Shown here in pieces: positions 51,060-63,030 of a stretch of DNA of 64,000 nt. The notes below the pieces were generated by a model that was not told where the DNA came from, did not search any database, and was given only the letters and a program-made list of their open reading frames with translations. Both the position numbers and the translations under genes were made by a program. Every line of letters begins with the position of its first letter. Position 1 is the stretch's first letter. The stretch is from Cheiracanthium punctorium (Eukaryota; Arthropoda; Arachnida; Araneae; Cheiracanthiidae): positions 62,001 to 126,000 of the forward strand of contig JAWZYV010019552.1 in the NCBI GenBank assembly GCA_038373885.1. The letters are read 5' to 3'.

Positions 51060-52695
51060 CGGTGTAAGGCGCAGGGCAAATAACGAATACAAGAAAAAAT
51101 CGCCAAAGCAACACCTCAGTCATCTTAAAATAATAGAAACTTTTTCTTTTTTTAACGGTCCTTTTCACGCACACTTCTTAGAAGGTCTTAGGTTGGCGAT
51201 TACAACGCGTACGTAAAATAGCAATTACAGAATGTCTCAAAGCTTTCTTTAGCTTCTGTAAAGAATATAGAGAACTAATACATCAAAATATAAGTTTCGT
51301 ATTGCAATGACTTGAAATTGTTATTAAACGACAGTGTTATGAACAAAAGTCACTCGTACTCACTATATTATTCATACTAGTGCTGCCATCTCTTAGATGA
51401 AAACGTAAGTAGAACGCCTACATTTTAGGGTTTAAAAATAATAGTAAAACGTTTTAGGTATTAAAAAAAGGTACATTTTAACTGTTAATTACAGTTTTTA
51501 ACAGGAAATACTGATTACGAGCTCACTTTACTCAAACTTCCGGTAAGGTTAGAAGAAAGATTTTATCTACTATCTAATTCATATACCTAATTTAAATTCA
51601 TAAAAATTTAAATACATTGCGAGAAATATGTCTTCTTGTTAGTGAAAGATGAGATCGAAAGAGATGAAACTTCGGGGTACGATGCGATGATATGTGATTG
51701 CGAGACGAGACGAGACTTGAGTCACGTCTCGTACCACTTAGTGTCGCTTCCACCACCAGCGGAATCAACACCGCGACGAAGTTGCGAGTATTTATACTCA
51801 ATAATCTGCACTCATAGTCAAAATCATCATCTCAAATCAAAAATCAATCTATCAGCAGAGTGGTAGAAAGTCTGGTATTTTTAGGGATAGATTGCCTTTT
51901 ATTTCACCAGGGAAATTTCGGACAATAACAGAAAAAGATATTCGTAGTCGCGGTATGATTTGTACTAGTGCTGCTATCTCTGAGAAGACAAAGTAAGTTG
52001 AATGTCTACATTTCATAATCTGAATACTGATTAATAAAATAGTTCTCCTGTGTGAAAATCGGTATTAACCTAATCTAATAAGTATTTTATTCATGTTTGT
52101 CTCATCTGCAACTTACTAACGCATTGTATTTTTTTTTTTAATAACACTGCATTTTGTATTTAATGTGCATGCTTTTGTTGTTTTCCTAACCATATGTAGT
52201 TAATTCATTCTCAGATAATTGTTCATTACACACTTTAACAATTTTTAGCAATTTCACATGACAACTAAGAGGGGTTATCAGAACAACAACACAGTAATTG
52301 TTAGTAATCTAACCATGATTAGTAAAAAGCTCTAATGCAAAATTACCTCTTATTTGGAGAAGAAAACATTCAACACTTGAAAAAGGCCTCTCTCCAAAGT
52401 TTGCATGAAACTGAATTCCATCTGATATTAACTAGCCATCGGTTCATCAATGTGTTTGTATTTTTGGATGCTAGTGAATCTATTGGAAAAGATGCTTCAG
52501 ATGCTTCAAGACAAAAATATACACGGTATCTCAAAAGCACTGACTTACGTTTTTATTCCTTAAGTATGAATCCTAGACATACATAGAGTAAATTACAAAG
52601 AACGCAAAAGAGGTACAGAATCTTAAATCATTTATCATTAAAATTTTTCAAGAGATTAAATCTAAATAAATACAAAATTTAAATTTTTTATACGC
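51060..52695. other. Post-Kunitz intron stretch, mostly unassigned
   Basis: Two places (51375-51455 and 51960-52045) share tactagtgctgccatctct, ag-acg-aagta, gaatg/acgcctacattt in the same orientation, so one dispersed repeat is present twice. No exon with thrombospondin, Kunitz or other domain was found. Confidence 0.4.
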
Positions 52696-53245
52696 CTCGT
52701 ATAAAAAAATTCCTTGCTAGTAAAATGTGCTCAATACATTAGAGAGCAAATGTACAGAAGAATGTCAACCTTTCATCCTAAAAAGGCTCAAATATATGAA
52801 AATTAAATATATATCGACTTAAACCATTTTTCCTTGATTCTCGAAAAGGAAAGGAAATCACATGGGCAGATTGTATTCCAAGGGTTGCAGACAAATTAGG
52901 AAAGAAAACAATGATTGCATAAATACATAATATTTTTACTATTATTGATAGTGTATAGCCCCTTCACCACATTGTTTAAACATATCTCTGAGCCTCTTTA
53001 GGATGAAAGACTGAAAATTTTTGTGCATCATTTAGTTTATATATTGGACACATTTTTCAGATTGGGAATTTTTTTGTAAAGGGTCAGCATAAAAGTTTTT
53101 GTATTTTTTAGATTTAATTTACTGAAAATTTTAACTGACATCATGCAATTCTGCACCTTTTTTTGTGCAGCTTTCAAATTATTGCACGTCTGTGATTCAT
53201 ATTTAAGGAATAAAAGCGTAGGTCAGTGTTTTGAAACACCGTGTA
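52696..53245. mobile_element. TIR element with GGTGTCCC ends (copy 2, decayed)
   Basis: Starts cctcgtataaaa; internal gtaaaatgtgctc, gacttaaaccatttttc; ends taaggaataaaagc then gtgttttgaaacaccgtgta. Collinear with 17932-18599. Confidence 0.62.
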
Positions 53246-54083
53246 TGAGTATGCAGATCAATGATTTATTAAAACATGAAAAAGTGATATCTTTTAAATA
53301 AAAATTTGATGTGGGTGTACACCCTTCAAAAAAAACTATCCGAGTAAGAGATAAATTTCCTATGCTGATTTCGTATATTAAAAATTATCTATGACAGAAT
53401 ACGAATTAGGCTATGTATAAATATGACTTTCCATATTTCTGTCAAGTTGTGCGTTTTTAAAAAACTCAATTATTATTCGCAAATCTAAAGAGGAAATTAA
53501 TCTATTACTCGAATACTTTTTTTGGAGGTTGTACGCCCCATAACTTCGTTGAACGTCTATTAAATAATAAACATTTTTCATGCACTCCATTCAAACATGT
53601 TTCAGAATACATGAGAATACTAAGGTACTACTTTCGACGACAAACTTTGGGGAAATCTAATCTTTTAATAATAAAACCAACGTCTGAAAATTCACTAATA
53701 CTCTTTTTTTATGAGATGTACGATACTTGAATAATATTTAGCAGCTTCTAGCCGAATATAAAAGATATCATCAAGCTGAGTCCAGTTTTTTAAAAATACT
53801 TTTGGCTCTAAATTTGGTGATATATCGCCAAAATGCATCAAGTTTGAAGACTTTTAGGAATTGATTGGCTCATATCAACACAGCTGTCGCGATTCGCTGA
53901 TCTTTTTCTTCATCGACATTTTCTTTTTATGAATGTTTTCATACATGAGAAGCAGACAGTTGTCGAAAATGTATTTTCAACCCTTATTTGTATGCATGCA
54001 AAAGAGAGGTAAGTAGCAAAGAATTTTTGGCAGATTACAGACTGAACATGCATATGAAGGATCCATGGGAAGAACGATGAGAG
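53246..54083. other. Post-Kunitz intron stretch, nothing recognised
   Basis: AT-rich; a few tatatcgccaaa words at 53815-53840 only. Confidence 0.4.
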
Positions 54084-54282
54084 TCCGGGGCCACGGGGAT
54101 TCTACCGGGCCTGCTTGTGCACTCCGATGAGTCATCCAAAGAGGCCTACGGATGCTCACTTATTGGTTCAAGTACTTAGATACGTTATCTAACGGCCGAA
54201 TCTAACCAATGAGGAAACGTCCGTAGGCCTTTTTGGGAGTGCACAAGCAGGCCCGGCAGAATCACGATGGCCCCGGAGAGTC
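54084..54282. mobile_element. Foldback MITE family L (copy 2)
   Basis: ccggggccacggggattcta and accgggcctgcttgtgcact on the left face agtgcacaagcaggcccggc and agaatcacgatggccccgg on the right; the centre carries gatgagtcatccaaagaggc. Confidence 0.85.
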
Positions 54283-54590
54283 CAATACAGCTGATTCTCC
54301 AAAAATCGAAAGGTGCACGGGACTTTCATCGTTCTTCCCCAGTAAACTGTATCTTTGGGCTATCTTTTCAGTGGATTCTCATCGTTCTTTCCCCTTGTGG
54401 ATTAAGGATATTAATAGTGCCACTCATGAACAACAGAATGCAGTAGAAACTTCGACATTGACGAAAAGTGGACTCTCATCGTTCTTCTCGTGGACCCTTC
54501 ATATGTATCTGGAAAATGAGTTTTCCCATGAAAGTGTTTCCATATTTATGTTTTATTGAGTCCCATTTTACTGTATACTAATTCGCAACT

Positions 54591-54819
54591 TACACTGTAA
54601 AAACGAGGTACTTAGAAATGAGCAATTGTACTCATTTCTGAGTACTTTCGCATCTTATAATAGTTCCGAGTTCTTTACTCTTAAGCAGCACGTGTACTCA
54701 TTTTTTGAAGTGGAATTTACTTTTAAGCACGACATGTACTCATTTATGATGCAGATGTACTTAAGAAGTGCGAGTACATTAAAGTACTCATTTTTAAGTA
54801 CTTTATTTTTAACAGTATA
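54591..54819. mobile_element. MITE with AGTACT palindrome arrays
   Basis: Ends tacactgtaaaaacgaggta / inverse tatactgttaaaaataaagt. Interior repeats the words gtactcattt, gagtactt and ttaagtac about ten times around AGTACT/GTAC, in both orientations. Confidence 0.72.
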
Positions 54820-56040
54820 CTGATGACTATAGACACGGACTTACACAATGTTTAATGATTTAGTCTTTGAGCATTTCAACCTTTGTGGGTTGCTTTTAAT
54901 TCTATATAGCATATCCAGGCTCACTTTCATGATGCTGTTGTGCTGACCGTTAAGCAACCCTTTATCTACCCAATAAAGAATGGCCACGAACACCATCTTG
55001 AAGCTGTCACTTAGTTTAGTTAAGCAATGAAGATTCAACCTAAACTATTTTGATGCCATTCTGATTAATGTAAAATAGAAGAAGGGAGAAAAAATAAATA
55101 ATCAACAGTAGCTATGCGTCTGAGATGACTGTTTCATAAGGGATTAATGCGTATCAAAAGAACCGAATACAAAGAAAACGGGAGAAGTCAAGTAGCCCGA
55201 GAATCGTTGGAGACTTTATAAAAATAAATAAAAAATAACATGAACACAGTGGCATGAAAATGTAATTGCTAACACCAAGGGTCTGTTTAGGAGAAATTCG
55301 GGACCGTAAAACGGACCCTTCACAATATTTTTCTTTTTGAAAACGGGCAATTCACAAAATTCACTCATTGGTAAACAACTCTTGGTAACACATTTCAGTT
55401 AATCTGTCACACACATTACAAGTTTTATAAAATTTATAATTAATTATAAAATATTTAAAATAATGATGTTGCGTATGCTGTTGTTTTACAGAAAATATAA
55501 AATAAGATAATATTAGCTGATATTTGATTTTTAACGCTGAGCTAAGGAAAAAGAACATTTAAAAAAAAACTCTGTACAAATGCCACACATGTTACGGTGG
55601 AATCGCCCTTCATATTAAACTTGATGATCATTTAAAAAATCTCTTCGGAAATTTTGATTATCCGATGTAGGTTGAGTTCCAATTATGTCGGATAATAGAA
55701 GTTCTACTCTGTATTATTTATATAAATCAGTATATGTGAATGAATTTGATGTGTTTATAAAAATCTGCATGTGTTTGTTTACACATATATAGTTATTTTT
55801 ATAGAACTTCCTGTAAAATGTCTTAAAATACAACTTATATTTAATACTTAAATTTAATTTGTAAAATTGTATAGTTTTCAAATTTACGAAAACAGGACCC
55901 TGTTTTCACAAATTTACAAAAACAGGACCTTGGCTAGAAAAACCTGATTGAACAATAATTTCAGATCCACAAAATTATGAGTAATTTTTTCACAGTTTCA
56001 CTAAAGCAGAACCCTGTCTGAAGACAGACCCCTGAACACA
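54820..56040. other. Post-Kunitz intron stretch, nothing recognised
   Basis: AT-rich. Short repeated words acaggaccctg/aaaacaggacc at 55890-55930. No exon. Confidence 0.4.
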
Positions 56041-56220
56041 TTGCATGCATAAGAAAATGAATAGCTTTCAACAGGAGATCTTTCGGTGGCTCGTACCACA
56101 TCTAAACGATAATTTCATTCCAAGTTTTGGAGAGCAGCCGAGAAGTTCTGACAGAAATAGCGATGTGATTCGCTGCTCGATTTCCTGTACATTGGGACAC
56201 GGAGTCCTGTAAACACTGTT

Positions 56221-56584
56221 ATTGACGGAACCTAACAGGAAAAAAGCTAACGGGGTTCAATCCTGCGATCGAGGAGGTTTCCAATGCGAACTATCCATCT
56301 GTTTGCGAAATGTTGATGGAGGCAATAGATCACAGACGTCGACTCATGTGGGAGTGAACCGTCTTGTTGGAAAATCCCATTGTCAAATCCTGTGCCACAG
56401 TCGCCATGTGCACTACTGCACTCTTCTGAATCTCTTGCCAAAGTCCTTGATCTATCAGAATTTTTTTTTTTTTTACAATATTGTCGGAAACAGAAGTCGG
56501 TCATCATTCAAATAACCGGTTCGCATGTGTAGTTTTTTTTATTTAAAATTTGAAAGTATCCAACAATTCTTGGTCACCTTGTAC
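56221..56584 (-). pseudogene. Mariner-type transposase fragment
   Basis: Minus strand, about 56376 down to 56245: GIFQQDGSLPHESTSVIYCL then HQHFANRWIVRIGN, then a stop soon after. FQQDG-x-x-PH is the second catalytic-Asp motif of mariner-type DDE/D transposases and NRWI-x-R-x-G its usual follower. The third-Asp region (SPDL-type) is lost. A terminus-like caaggtgaccaagaattgtt lies at the other side (56564-56583, minus strand). Confidence 0.7.
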
Positions 56585-57189
56585 TTTTCTTGACACACTT
56601 TGAAGAAATATAATCTTTTAATCATAAAACCAACGTCTGAAAATTCACTCGTGCTTTTTTTTTTTCATTGGCTTCGCATGATTAGAAAGTGTGCTCAAAT
56701 CCTCTCCATTTAGAACAATCTTATTTTAATAGAACGAGCAGTCATGATTTAGGCTAATTCAATGGAGTATTTAGTAGTGATTTTTCAAAGAAATAGTTAC
56801 AAGGAATAAATGACATTTAAAAAAAAAGTAAGTACCGTCAGTAGATGAAGGGTTAAAACATACAGCAGAGAGTTTTAGCCGTATTGCTGATGTTGAGTGG
56901 GAACTTTCTATAAGTCCGTGCTTTTATACGATGAAAAACGCGAACTTCAATGGGAAATCACAAAAGATCAATTATGAAAAGAATGTGAATTTTTCTTATG
57001 GCTAACTAAATAATTTTAAAAAATAAATAAATAAAGTAAAATTTCGCTGCAACGGGTTTCCCTTTTACGAAGCTAAATCAGCCGTGACACTTTAATTTTC
57101 GTCGCTAGAGAGCGCATATGTAGTTAATCATTAAAAGGGGACAGAGTATTTTTCTTTCACAGGCTGACGCTATTCCGTCCGCCTACCCG
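56585..57189. other. Post-Kunitz intron stretch, nothing recognised
   Basis: AT-rich; aatcataaaaccaacgtctgaaaattcact-type words shared with 53660-53700 show a dispersed repeat, otherwise unassigned. Confidence 0.4.
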
Positions 57190-57380
57190 GGGCCCTCTGA
57201 TTCTACCGGGTCTGCTCGTGCACTCCGATGCGTCATCCAAAGAGGCCTACGGATGCTCATTTATTGGTTCCAGCACTTAGATACGTCATCTAACGGTCGA
57301 GTCTAACCAATGAGGAAACGTCCATAGGCCTCTTTCGGAGTGCACAAGCAGGCCCGGGAAAATCACGATGGGCCCAGTCT
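57190..57380. mobile_element. Foldback MITE family L (copy 3)
   Basis: ggggccctctgattctaccg and gtctgctcgtgcactccg face gagtgcacaagcaggcccg and aatcacgatgggccc. Same centre (gcgtcatccaaagaggccta) as 54084-54282. Confidence 0.83.
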
Positions 57381-57704
57381 ACCGCTAGTCGATGATCATC
57401 CCATATCCAAGTCCATGCCAATGAATGATATATTCTTCATGTCCCTGGGATGTCTTGGTGTTATCTGGATGGGTCATCTGAAATATTTCTTAAAAGTGAT
57501 ATCTGTTGTAGCGCGATTTTTATGTACTTTGATAGAAGGTTTTCCTCCATAAAGGTAAAAAATTTCTTCTGCCTGTTCTTTTTTCCCAGTAGATGGCACT
57601 GTTCATGTAATGCCTGTTTGCTCAATGTTACTAACACTGTCTCTCTCTTTCTCCTGTCTTTGCGCATGCTTGCTTGTCTGTCTCTCTGTCTTCCTCCTGC
57701 CTAG

Positions 57705-57811
57705 ACTATGTGAGAGCTTCGCTGCCTCCTTCTGCTGTCGCCTACGCCTACACTATGAAGGATGCCAAAGTTCACCTAGAGAAAGGACTCGTCTGTGGTC
57801 AGTCTCAGTAA
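57705..57811 (+). CDS. Candidate downstream exon of F-spondin (uncertain)
   Basis: A long pyrimidine tract (57640-57704, ending cctgcctag) looks like a strong acceptor, with ttactaac upstream as a possible branch site. Joined in phase 1 to the Kunitz exon it reads Asp, then YVRASLPPSAVAYAYTMKDA, KVHLEKGLVCG and a stop at 57809. Alternatively a weak donor gtcagt at 57798 would end a 93-base phase 1 to phase 1 exon. I do not recognise the peptide as a TSR or any named domain. Pyrimidine-rich sequence also gives chance acceptors, so this could be spurious. Confidence 0.3.
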
Positions 57812-57944
57812 CTAACACGTTAACTAACTTTCTCTCTCTCTCTCTCGATGCAAATTATCAAAGCAAGTAAGGAAGTCCTACAGTGTTACTTTGCTGATGG
57901 GAGATGACCATCGATGCAGAAGAACTACTGGATGGTCTTTCCAT

Positions 57945-58175
57945 AGGGTACTGAGTCTAAAAAAGGACCGACGCAACCATCGCTCGATTTAACTACCACC
58001 AACATGGTGGCTGATCGAATAGCCAGTCACGTGCACACAGCCAGCTGTGTGGCTCAAAGAAGCTCTTCGGTTGCGTGGCATGCGATTGGCAATTCAATCC
58101 ATCACCATGCTGGTGGTAGTTAAATAGAATGATGGCAACGATTGTACTTTTTTAGCATTGCGGCAGTCTATCCAG
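57945..58175. repeat. Foldback repeat related to the TTAA MITE interior
   Basis: Facing arms: accatcgctcgatttaacta with caccaacatggtggc, and accatgctggtggtagttaa with atgatggcaacg, around a centre with acacagccagctgtgtg. Ends gcggcagtctatccag. Confidence 0.65.
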
Positions 58176-58229
58176 TCAATTTTCTGCATTGACAGTCTGC
58201 GAAAATCTGCTTCTCCCAATACATTAACC

Positions 58230-58391
58230 GTCTTATTCACAAGACACTTCATAAGCGAATTAATCCTAACTCACGTGCTAAAGTCATAGGTAAGATATCT
58301 TACCGATGGCTGTGTTAAGTGATCGGTAAGATATCTTACCAATGACTTAACACGCGCTTTAGGATTGATCCGCGTGTGAAGTGAATAAGAC
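58230..58391. mobile_element. Foldback MITE with two perfect 16-bp palindromes
   Basis: Arms gtcttattcacaagacactt and aagtgaataagac enclose aatcctaac/aggatt and agtcat/atgact pairs. The perfect palindrome GGTAAGATATCTTACC occurs twice (58289-58304, 58325-58340), one in each arm. Confidence 0.8.
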
Positions 58392-59140
58392 CATAAAGTT
58401 TTCAGAAATGCGATTTTTAACTAAGGTGACCAAACTTTCGAACAAATAATTCGCGGCAAATTAACGTACCTTCCAAAGTGCAGCAATGAAACCTGGGGAC
58501 AAACTTTTACAAATTCAATGATTTCTGCAAGAGTTCATGGCTCAAACGAAAACAACCAGGGAATAAATAGGAATCGGGCCCAAGACCGTACGCTTAAGCG
58601 ATTAGTTTAGAGGAGGACAGGTTTTAACTTCTAGGCCACCAACTCCCCTAATAGTGTACTTTTTGATGCCAAAAACTCATCTCATTTCTGATACTCCTGC
58701 TTCTACTGTCCGTGTAAAATGAAACTTTAGTTGCATTATTTTAGAAAATTAAATAAATTTAAGAGAAAACACCTAGGTACGAGTACTTAACTGAATACAG
58801 ATTTTTCTAAAACAATTGAAAAAGCATTTATTTTAGCAACTACCATTTTGCGGGTGCGTGTGCCGCTACAACGGCTGAAGCTTGGAGGCAGCAAGTTTTC
58901 TCCCCTAAGTGATTCCTAAATTTATTTAGAAAACGCTGAAATTGAGGAATTCTCCCTGAAACTGAGAAAGTTTGGTCACCTTATTTTAAACTGCAAGAAT
59001 TGATATCCAGGTCAACATAGTTTGTCATGTACTGAATTTACTCAATAAAACTTTCGACTTAAGTTTTCCCCGCAACGTACCATTCTAAAAAAAGTTTTCA
59101 AGTATAAACGAAATTTCCTATTTTAGATATGCAAATAATT
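58392..59140. other. Post-Kunitz intron stretch, nothing recognised
   Basis: AT-rich; no element border or exon. Confidence 0.4.
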
Positions 59141-59566
59141 ACCGTAAAATATCTCAAAAGTGCCCCCCCCTTCCCAATCTTTTAAGAAAATCGCTGTCTA
59201 TGGGGGTGGATAAATGGTAAAAATCGGAAATATATACCGTTCAAGTGCCCCCTCTATCTTCAAGTGAATCTGGATTCATACTGTCCGTTCCGTAAGACGT
59301 CACTCACCGAAGCAAAGCGGAGAGCATTGTTCTGATGTCACACTTCGCTGCCATATGGCATTCATTTGTGTACTTATTGCGGCTCCGCAAGCTCGCGCGC
59401 GGGCAGCTAAAGTTTCAAAACTTAAAAGAACGGTGGAGAAGAGCGGAGTCTGATCGACACGGAATGACCAGTATGAATCCACCTTAAGGGGCGTTTATTC
59501 GGTATTTTAGGAGCAAACGAAATCACGAGAAAAGCAGGGTAGGGCGCTTTTGCTGTACTTTACGGT
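59141..59566. mobile_element. TIR element (TTACCGTAAA ends) with a nested MITE
   Basis: Left TTACCGTAAAATATCTCAAA-agtgcc and right ggcgcttttgctgtactttacggtaa are inverted. Inside, 59266-59484, a second pair (tctggattcatactg / cagtatgaatcca) bounds another foldback of about 218 bp. Confidence 0.65.
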
Positions 59567-59703
59567 AAGGTCCCCTTCGAAACACTCACCAAAACAAATG
59601 TTTCTTTTGCATGTGTAAACTTGCACGCCCTCGTTTTCCTAATAATGAACCCTGTACTTCATATTACTAACTAATAACACTCACTGCACTCTCTCTTTCT
59701 TAG

Positions 59704-59759
59704 ACAGCACTCATATTTTGATCTTCGATTTGGAAGGACAAATTCATGATGAAGAATAA
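59704..59759 (+). CDS. Candidate terminal exon of F-spondin (uncertain)
   Basis: The sequence ttactaactaataac followed by ctctctctttcttag is a textbook branch site and acceptor. In phase 1 it gives Asp, STHILIFDLEGQIHDEE and a TAA stop at 59757, either directly after the Kunitz exon or after the candidate at 57705. No polyadenylation signal AATAAA is seen close by. The tail has no recognisable family. Supported by splice signals and phase only. Confidence 0.22.
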
Positions 59760-59814
59760 GCCACCAACCTTGAAAAATCTTAAAGTTAGAAAGTGTCTAT
59801 TCTCACACTACTGT

Positions 59815-59965
59815 TCTGGATAGGCTGCCCACTCTGGAATAAGTGCAACCATTGCCACCGCCAGGAACATGGCAGTGGATACAAACCGCCATGATTCTGG
59901 TCGTTAGATCGAGCGATGACAACGGTTGCACTTTTTCAGAATCGGCGGCCATTTTGGGGCAATAA
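59815..59965. repeat. Foldback repeat related to the TTAA MITE interior (short)
   Basis: Facing arms gtgcaaccattgcc and acaacggttgcactttttc around ccgccatgattctggtcgtt. Confidence 0.5.
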
Positions 59966-60276
59966 TCCAGTTGTCATTCTAAATCGATGATTTTGACTCG
60001 GGATCAATATCAGTAGGGGGGGGGGGAGTTGCTCTCATTTCAGTGGACTCTTCTCAATTCGAATTTAAACGGACCACACAGGATAACTTGGTTTTTTTCT
60101 CTAAATTCATGAGTAATTGTTTTTGGCAAATGTTTTACGCCTCCCATTTTCGTCATGCGTGGATCGTTCACGGTTTTCCAATACGTCGATCCACTTTCTC
60201 AGAAACAAAGTGGGTGTTGCCATTGGAAATTTTCTAATTTCTTTTCACTGTAACCGTAACCTAGACAGCTCAATTG

Positions 60277-60660
60277 CTCTAAACCATAGACATATGAATA
60301 CAAGGAGATGGCATCAGCTATCTTCAGCATTGGACGAAATGAAGTGACTGTGCTGGTCTAATTATGGCGGAACATTTTGTTGGTTTCTTTTGAAAAAGCA
60401 GTTGAAAGATGCCCGATTTTTACGGATTAAAAAGTAAAAGATGCACAATGTTATGTTACAATAGTTCTCAGTAGAAAATCGCCGCATTCTGCAGTTAAAA
60501 GTTTTATGCCAAATACGTTATTATTCTTGGCGCCCACTTTGGCGACATGACTTCTTTAAAATGGGAACTATCCCCATAGAATAACACAGTCCTTTTGCAA
60601 TGGTCTATTGTTGTCTGTTGTAGTTTGCGTCTCCTTGTATTCATATATCTATGTTCTAAA
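60277..60660. repeat. Inverted repeat pair
   Basis: taaaccatagacatatgaat with acaagga (60280) is inverted at 60632-60658 (tccttgtattcatatatcta with tgtt). The interior carries ttggcgacat-type words. Possible MITE; ends not resolved. Confidence 0.5.
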
Positions 60661-60692
60661 CAATCCCAGTCACAAGCACCACTGAATAACTA

Positions 60693-61105
60693 CAGGGTGC
60701 TGCTAAACTATACGTTAATATTGTAAAGGCAGATAGAGGGGACCAAGACGGTTGTCATTGTTGTTGTCATTGAGGGGACCAAGTTCATAATCACTTTGGA
60801 AGTTGTTCTCCATTCTTAGTGTCATAAACAATGAGATTTTCACCCATAAACAGAATTTGTAAACTATCCAGTTTTAGTTAAGCGCTTTCTTTGTACAAAA
60901 TGCGTTCGTTATTGACAAACGATGGTCGGAAAGTTCATTGTTACTTCAACAGTTTTTTTAAGTGTGATTATAAAGAGGTATGTGAAGACGACATTTCCAT
61001 CCCCCCCCCACACACACACACACAATGGCTATGCGATTCCGAAACGTCTTGGTCCCTTCTATCTGCCTTTACATTTTTGATACATAGTTTAGGACCTCCC
61101 TATAT
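60693..61105. mobile_element. Long-TIR MITE
   Basis: Left agggtgctgctaaactatac and taaaggcagatagaggggac with caagacg; right cgtcttggtcccttctatct with gcctttaca and gtttaggacctccctata. The inverted repeat spans about 65 bp. Includes a (CA)n run at 61007-61024. No frame. Confidence 0.75.
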
Positions 61106-61197
61106 ACCAGAAATCTCATTTCGATAAGGTTAAACGGAACGGCGGCTGGAGACCATATATCGGGGAGGATTTTTATGACCTCTCTGTACATATGTAT

Positions 61198-61807
61198 CGG
61201 GTGACCAAAAACTCCGTAAAAACTTTAAAAATTCATTAAAAAAGAACAAATAATGATATAAAATTGCTGTTTGCACAAGCAGGTTTAGGGGATGGTGAGA
61301 TTTTTTTTTTTTTTATGGCAAGAAAGTTTGTAGTTCCAAATGTTACCGATAGGTGGTGCTTGCATGCACAATGGGAATCAAGTTTCCAATTAAAAAAAAA
61401 AAAAATCCGAAACCGTTCGAAGCTCATTCATGCAAACCGCAATTTTGTATCGTAATTTGCTCTTTTTTAATGAATTTTTAAATTTTGATGCACTCAGGAT
61501 GCATCAAAAGCTCGTGAAAACTTCAAAAATTCATTGAAAAAGAACAAATTATGATGCAAAATTGCAGTTTGCATGGAAAGGATTACGGAAATTTCGTGGG
61601 GTTTTTTTTCCATTTTTATTGGAAATTTGGATTCCATAGTGCATTTCAGTGCCACCTATCGGTAACATTTGGAACTAAAAACTTTCTTGACTTTAAAAAA
61701 AAAATCCGACCATATCCTAAACCTATTTGTGCAAACAGCAATTTTCTATCATTATTTGTTCCTTTTAATGAATTTTTACAGTTTTTACGGACGTTTTGGT
61801 CACCCGG
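61198..61807. mobile_element. Foldback element family G (copy 2)
   Basis: Ends CGGGTGACCAAAAACTCCGT and the inverse of CGGGTGACCAAAACGTCCGT. Two internal hairpin halves each carry accgataggtgg and its complement, as in 41741-42270. Confidence 0.8.
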
Positions 61808-62019
61808 TATATGCATTTGTGTTTAAAGGTTTCTGAGAAAAGCGGTAAAATGCTTTGATTCTTCATCCTTTAGATGAGTGAGCAATGCAAATTTAAAAAT
61901 ATATATATATGTTCAAAAAATGATAGGAATAAAGGAAAAATTCGTCTAATTAACTTTCGAGAAGCGGTCCTTTTAAAAAAATATATCTACGACCTATGTA
62001 GAACAACAACAACAAATTC

Positions 62020-63030
62020 ACAATAAATAAAATGTACCCCATATACTAATGAGGTCATGTAACATTTTGATAATTATATTCTAAAAAGAGTCTCAAATAT
62101 GAATCTGAAATGTATACTGACTTAAGCCCAGAGGTAGAAGTATGAATATTCAGCCTCGGACCAGTGACCCCATGACTTCTCTGGGTCATCACTGGTCCGT
62201 ATGCGTTTTCTTTTTATTTATTTATTTATTGCAAAATAAAAGGAACTACCTTGTTAAGAGCTAGATTAAAAAGTGTAAACACTTATTATTAAATATATTA
62301 CTATTGTTAAATAAAATCACACAAATGGCTCTATGCTAGAATTACATGACATGTATGTCCTAACGTGTTTTTTTAATTCTTATTTATGTATTTACTCGGA
62401 AATAAATTGAATTAAACATAAAGCTTTGCTTGAATGTACTTTGAAGAGGAAAATATAAATACACGCATAATTTAAGAGAAAAATGTTAATAAAACGTTAT
62501 TGGTGCGACGGACATCTAAATTCTATCCTGATGGTCTGTTATATATTTTTGTGGTCTCCAACCACTTAATTTCGATTACTGTTAATCACTTCTAATTTCG
62601 AACCCTGCTGAAGTCATTTTTCAATGAAATCACGTCCAATGATCGCATTTCAAGGATCGTATAGAAATTAAGAAATCAAATAACTTTGCACTCGACCAAT
62701 AAACGTTTACAGTCAAATTCAATCATAGCACATGACCCTTAAAGATATTTCTGAGAAGTTTTATCATAGGCCGAAATTTTGTATATCTCCTCATTAGCGT
62801 ATGGAGTACAGTACAATTTGCTAATTGGAATTTTTTGTGTGGGGGGATCATATGCAAATTTAGAAGGTGTTACTTTTTTTTTAAATGCACGAAAGAAACT
62901 TTTTTTTTTCAGGTACTCATGCGTTTTCTTTTTTTCTGCCATTTTCATTACAGTGTTTAAAATATCCCACTTATCTTTAATGGATAAAGAATTAAGGCAG
63001 TGTTACGATCTTTTCCGGACACCATGTATA
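62020..63030. mobile_element. TIR element with GGTGTCCC ends (copy 3), interrupted
   Basis: aaaatgtaccccatatac and tatactgacttaa on the left, tttttcaatgaaatcac and gataaagaattaaggcagtg with ggacaccatgta on the right follow the order of 17932-18599. About 480 bases of other AT-rich sequence (near 62137-62615) interrupt it. Confidence 0.55.

Noticed and set aside
61007..61024. CA microsatellites here and at 2308, 22740, 26010, 41467 as independent features
   Set aside because: Most are internal parts of family A elements, this one of a long-TIR MITE; no separate meaning.
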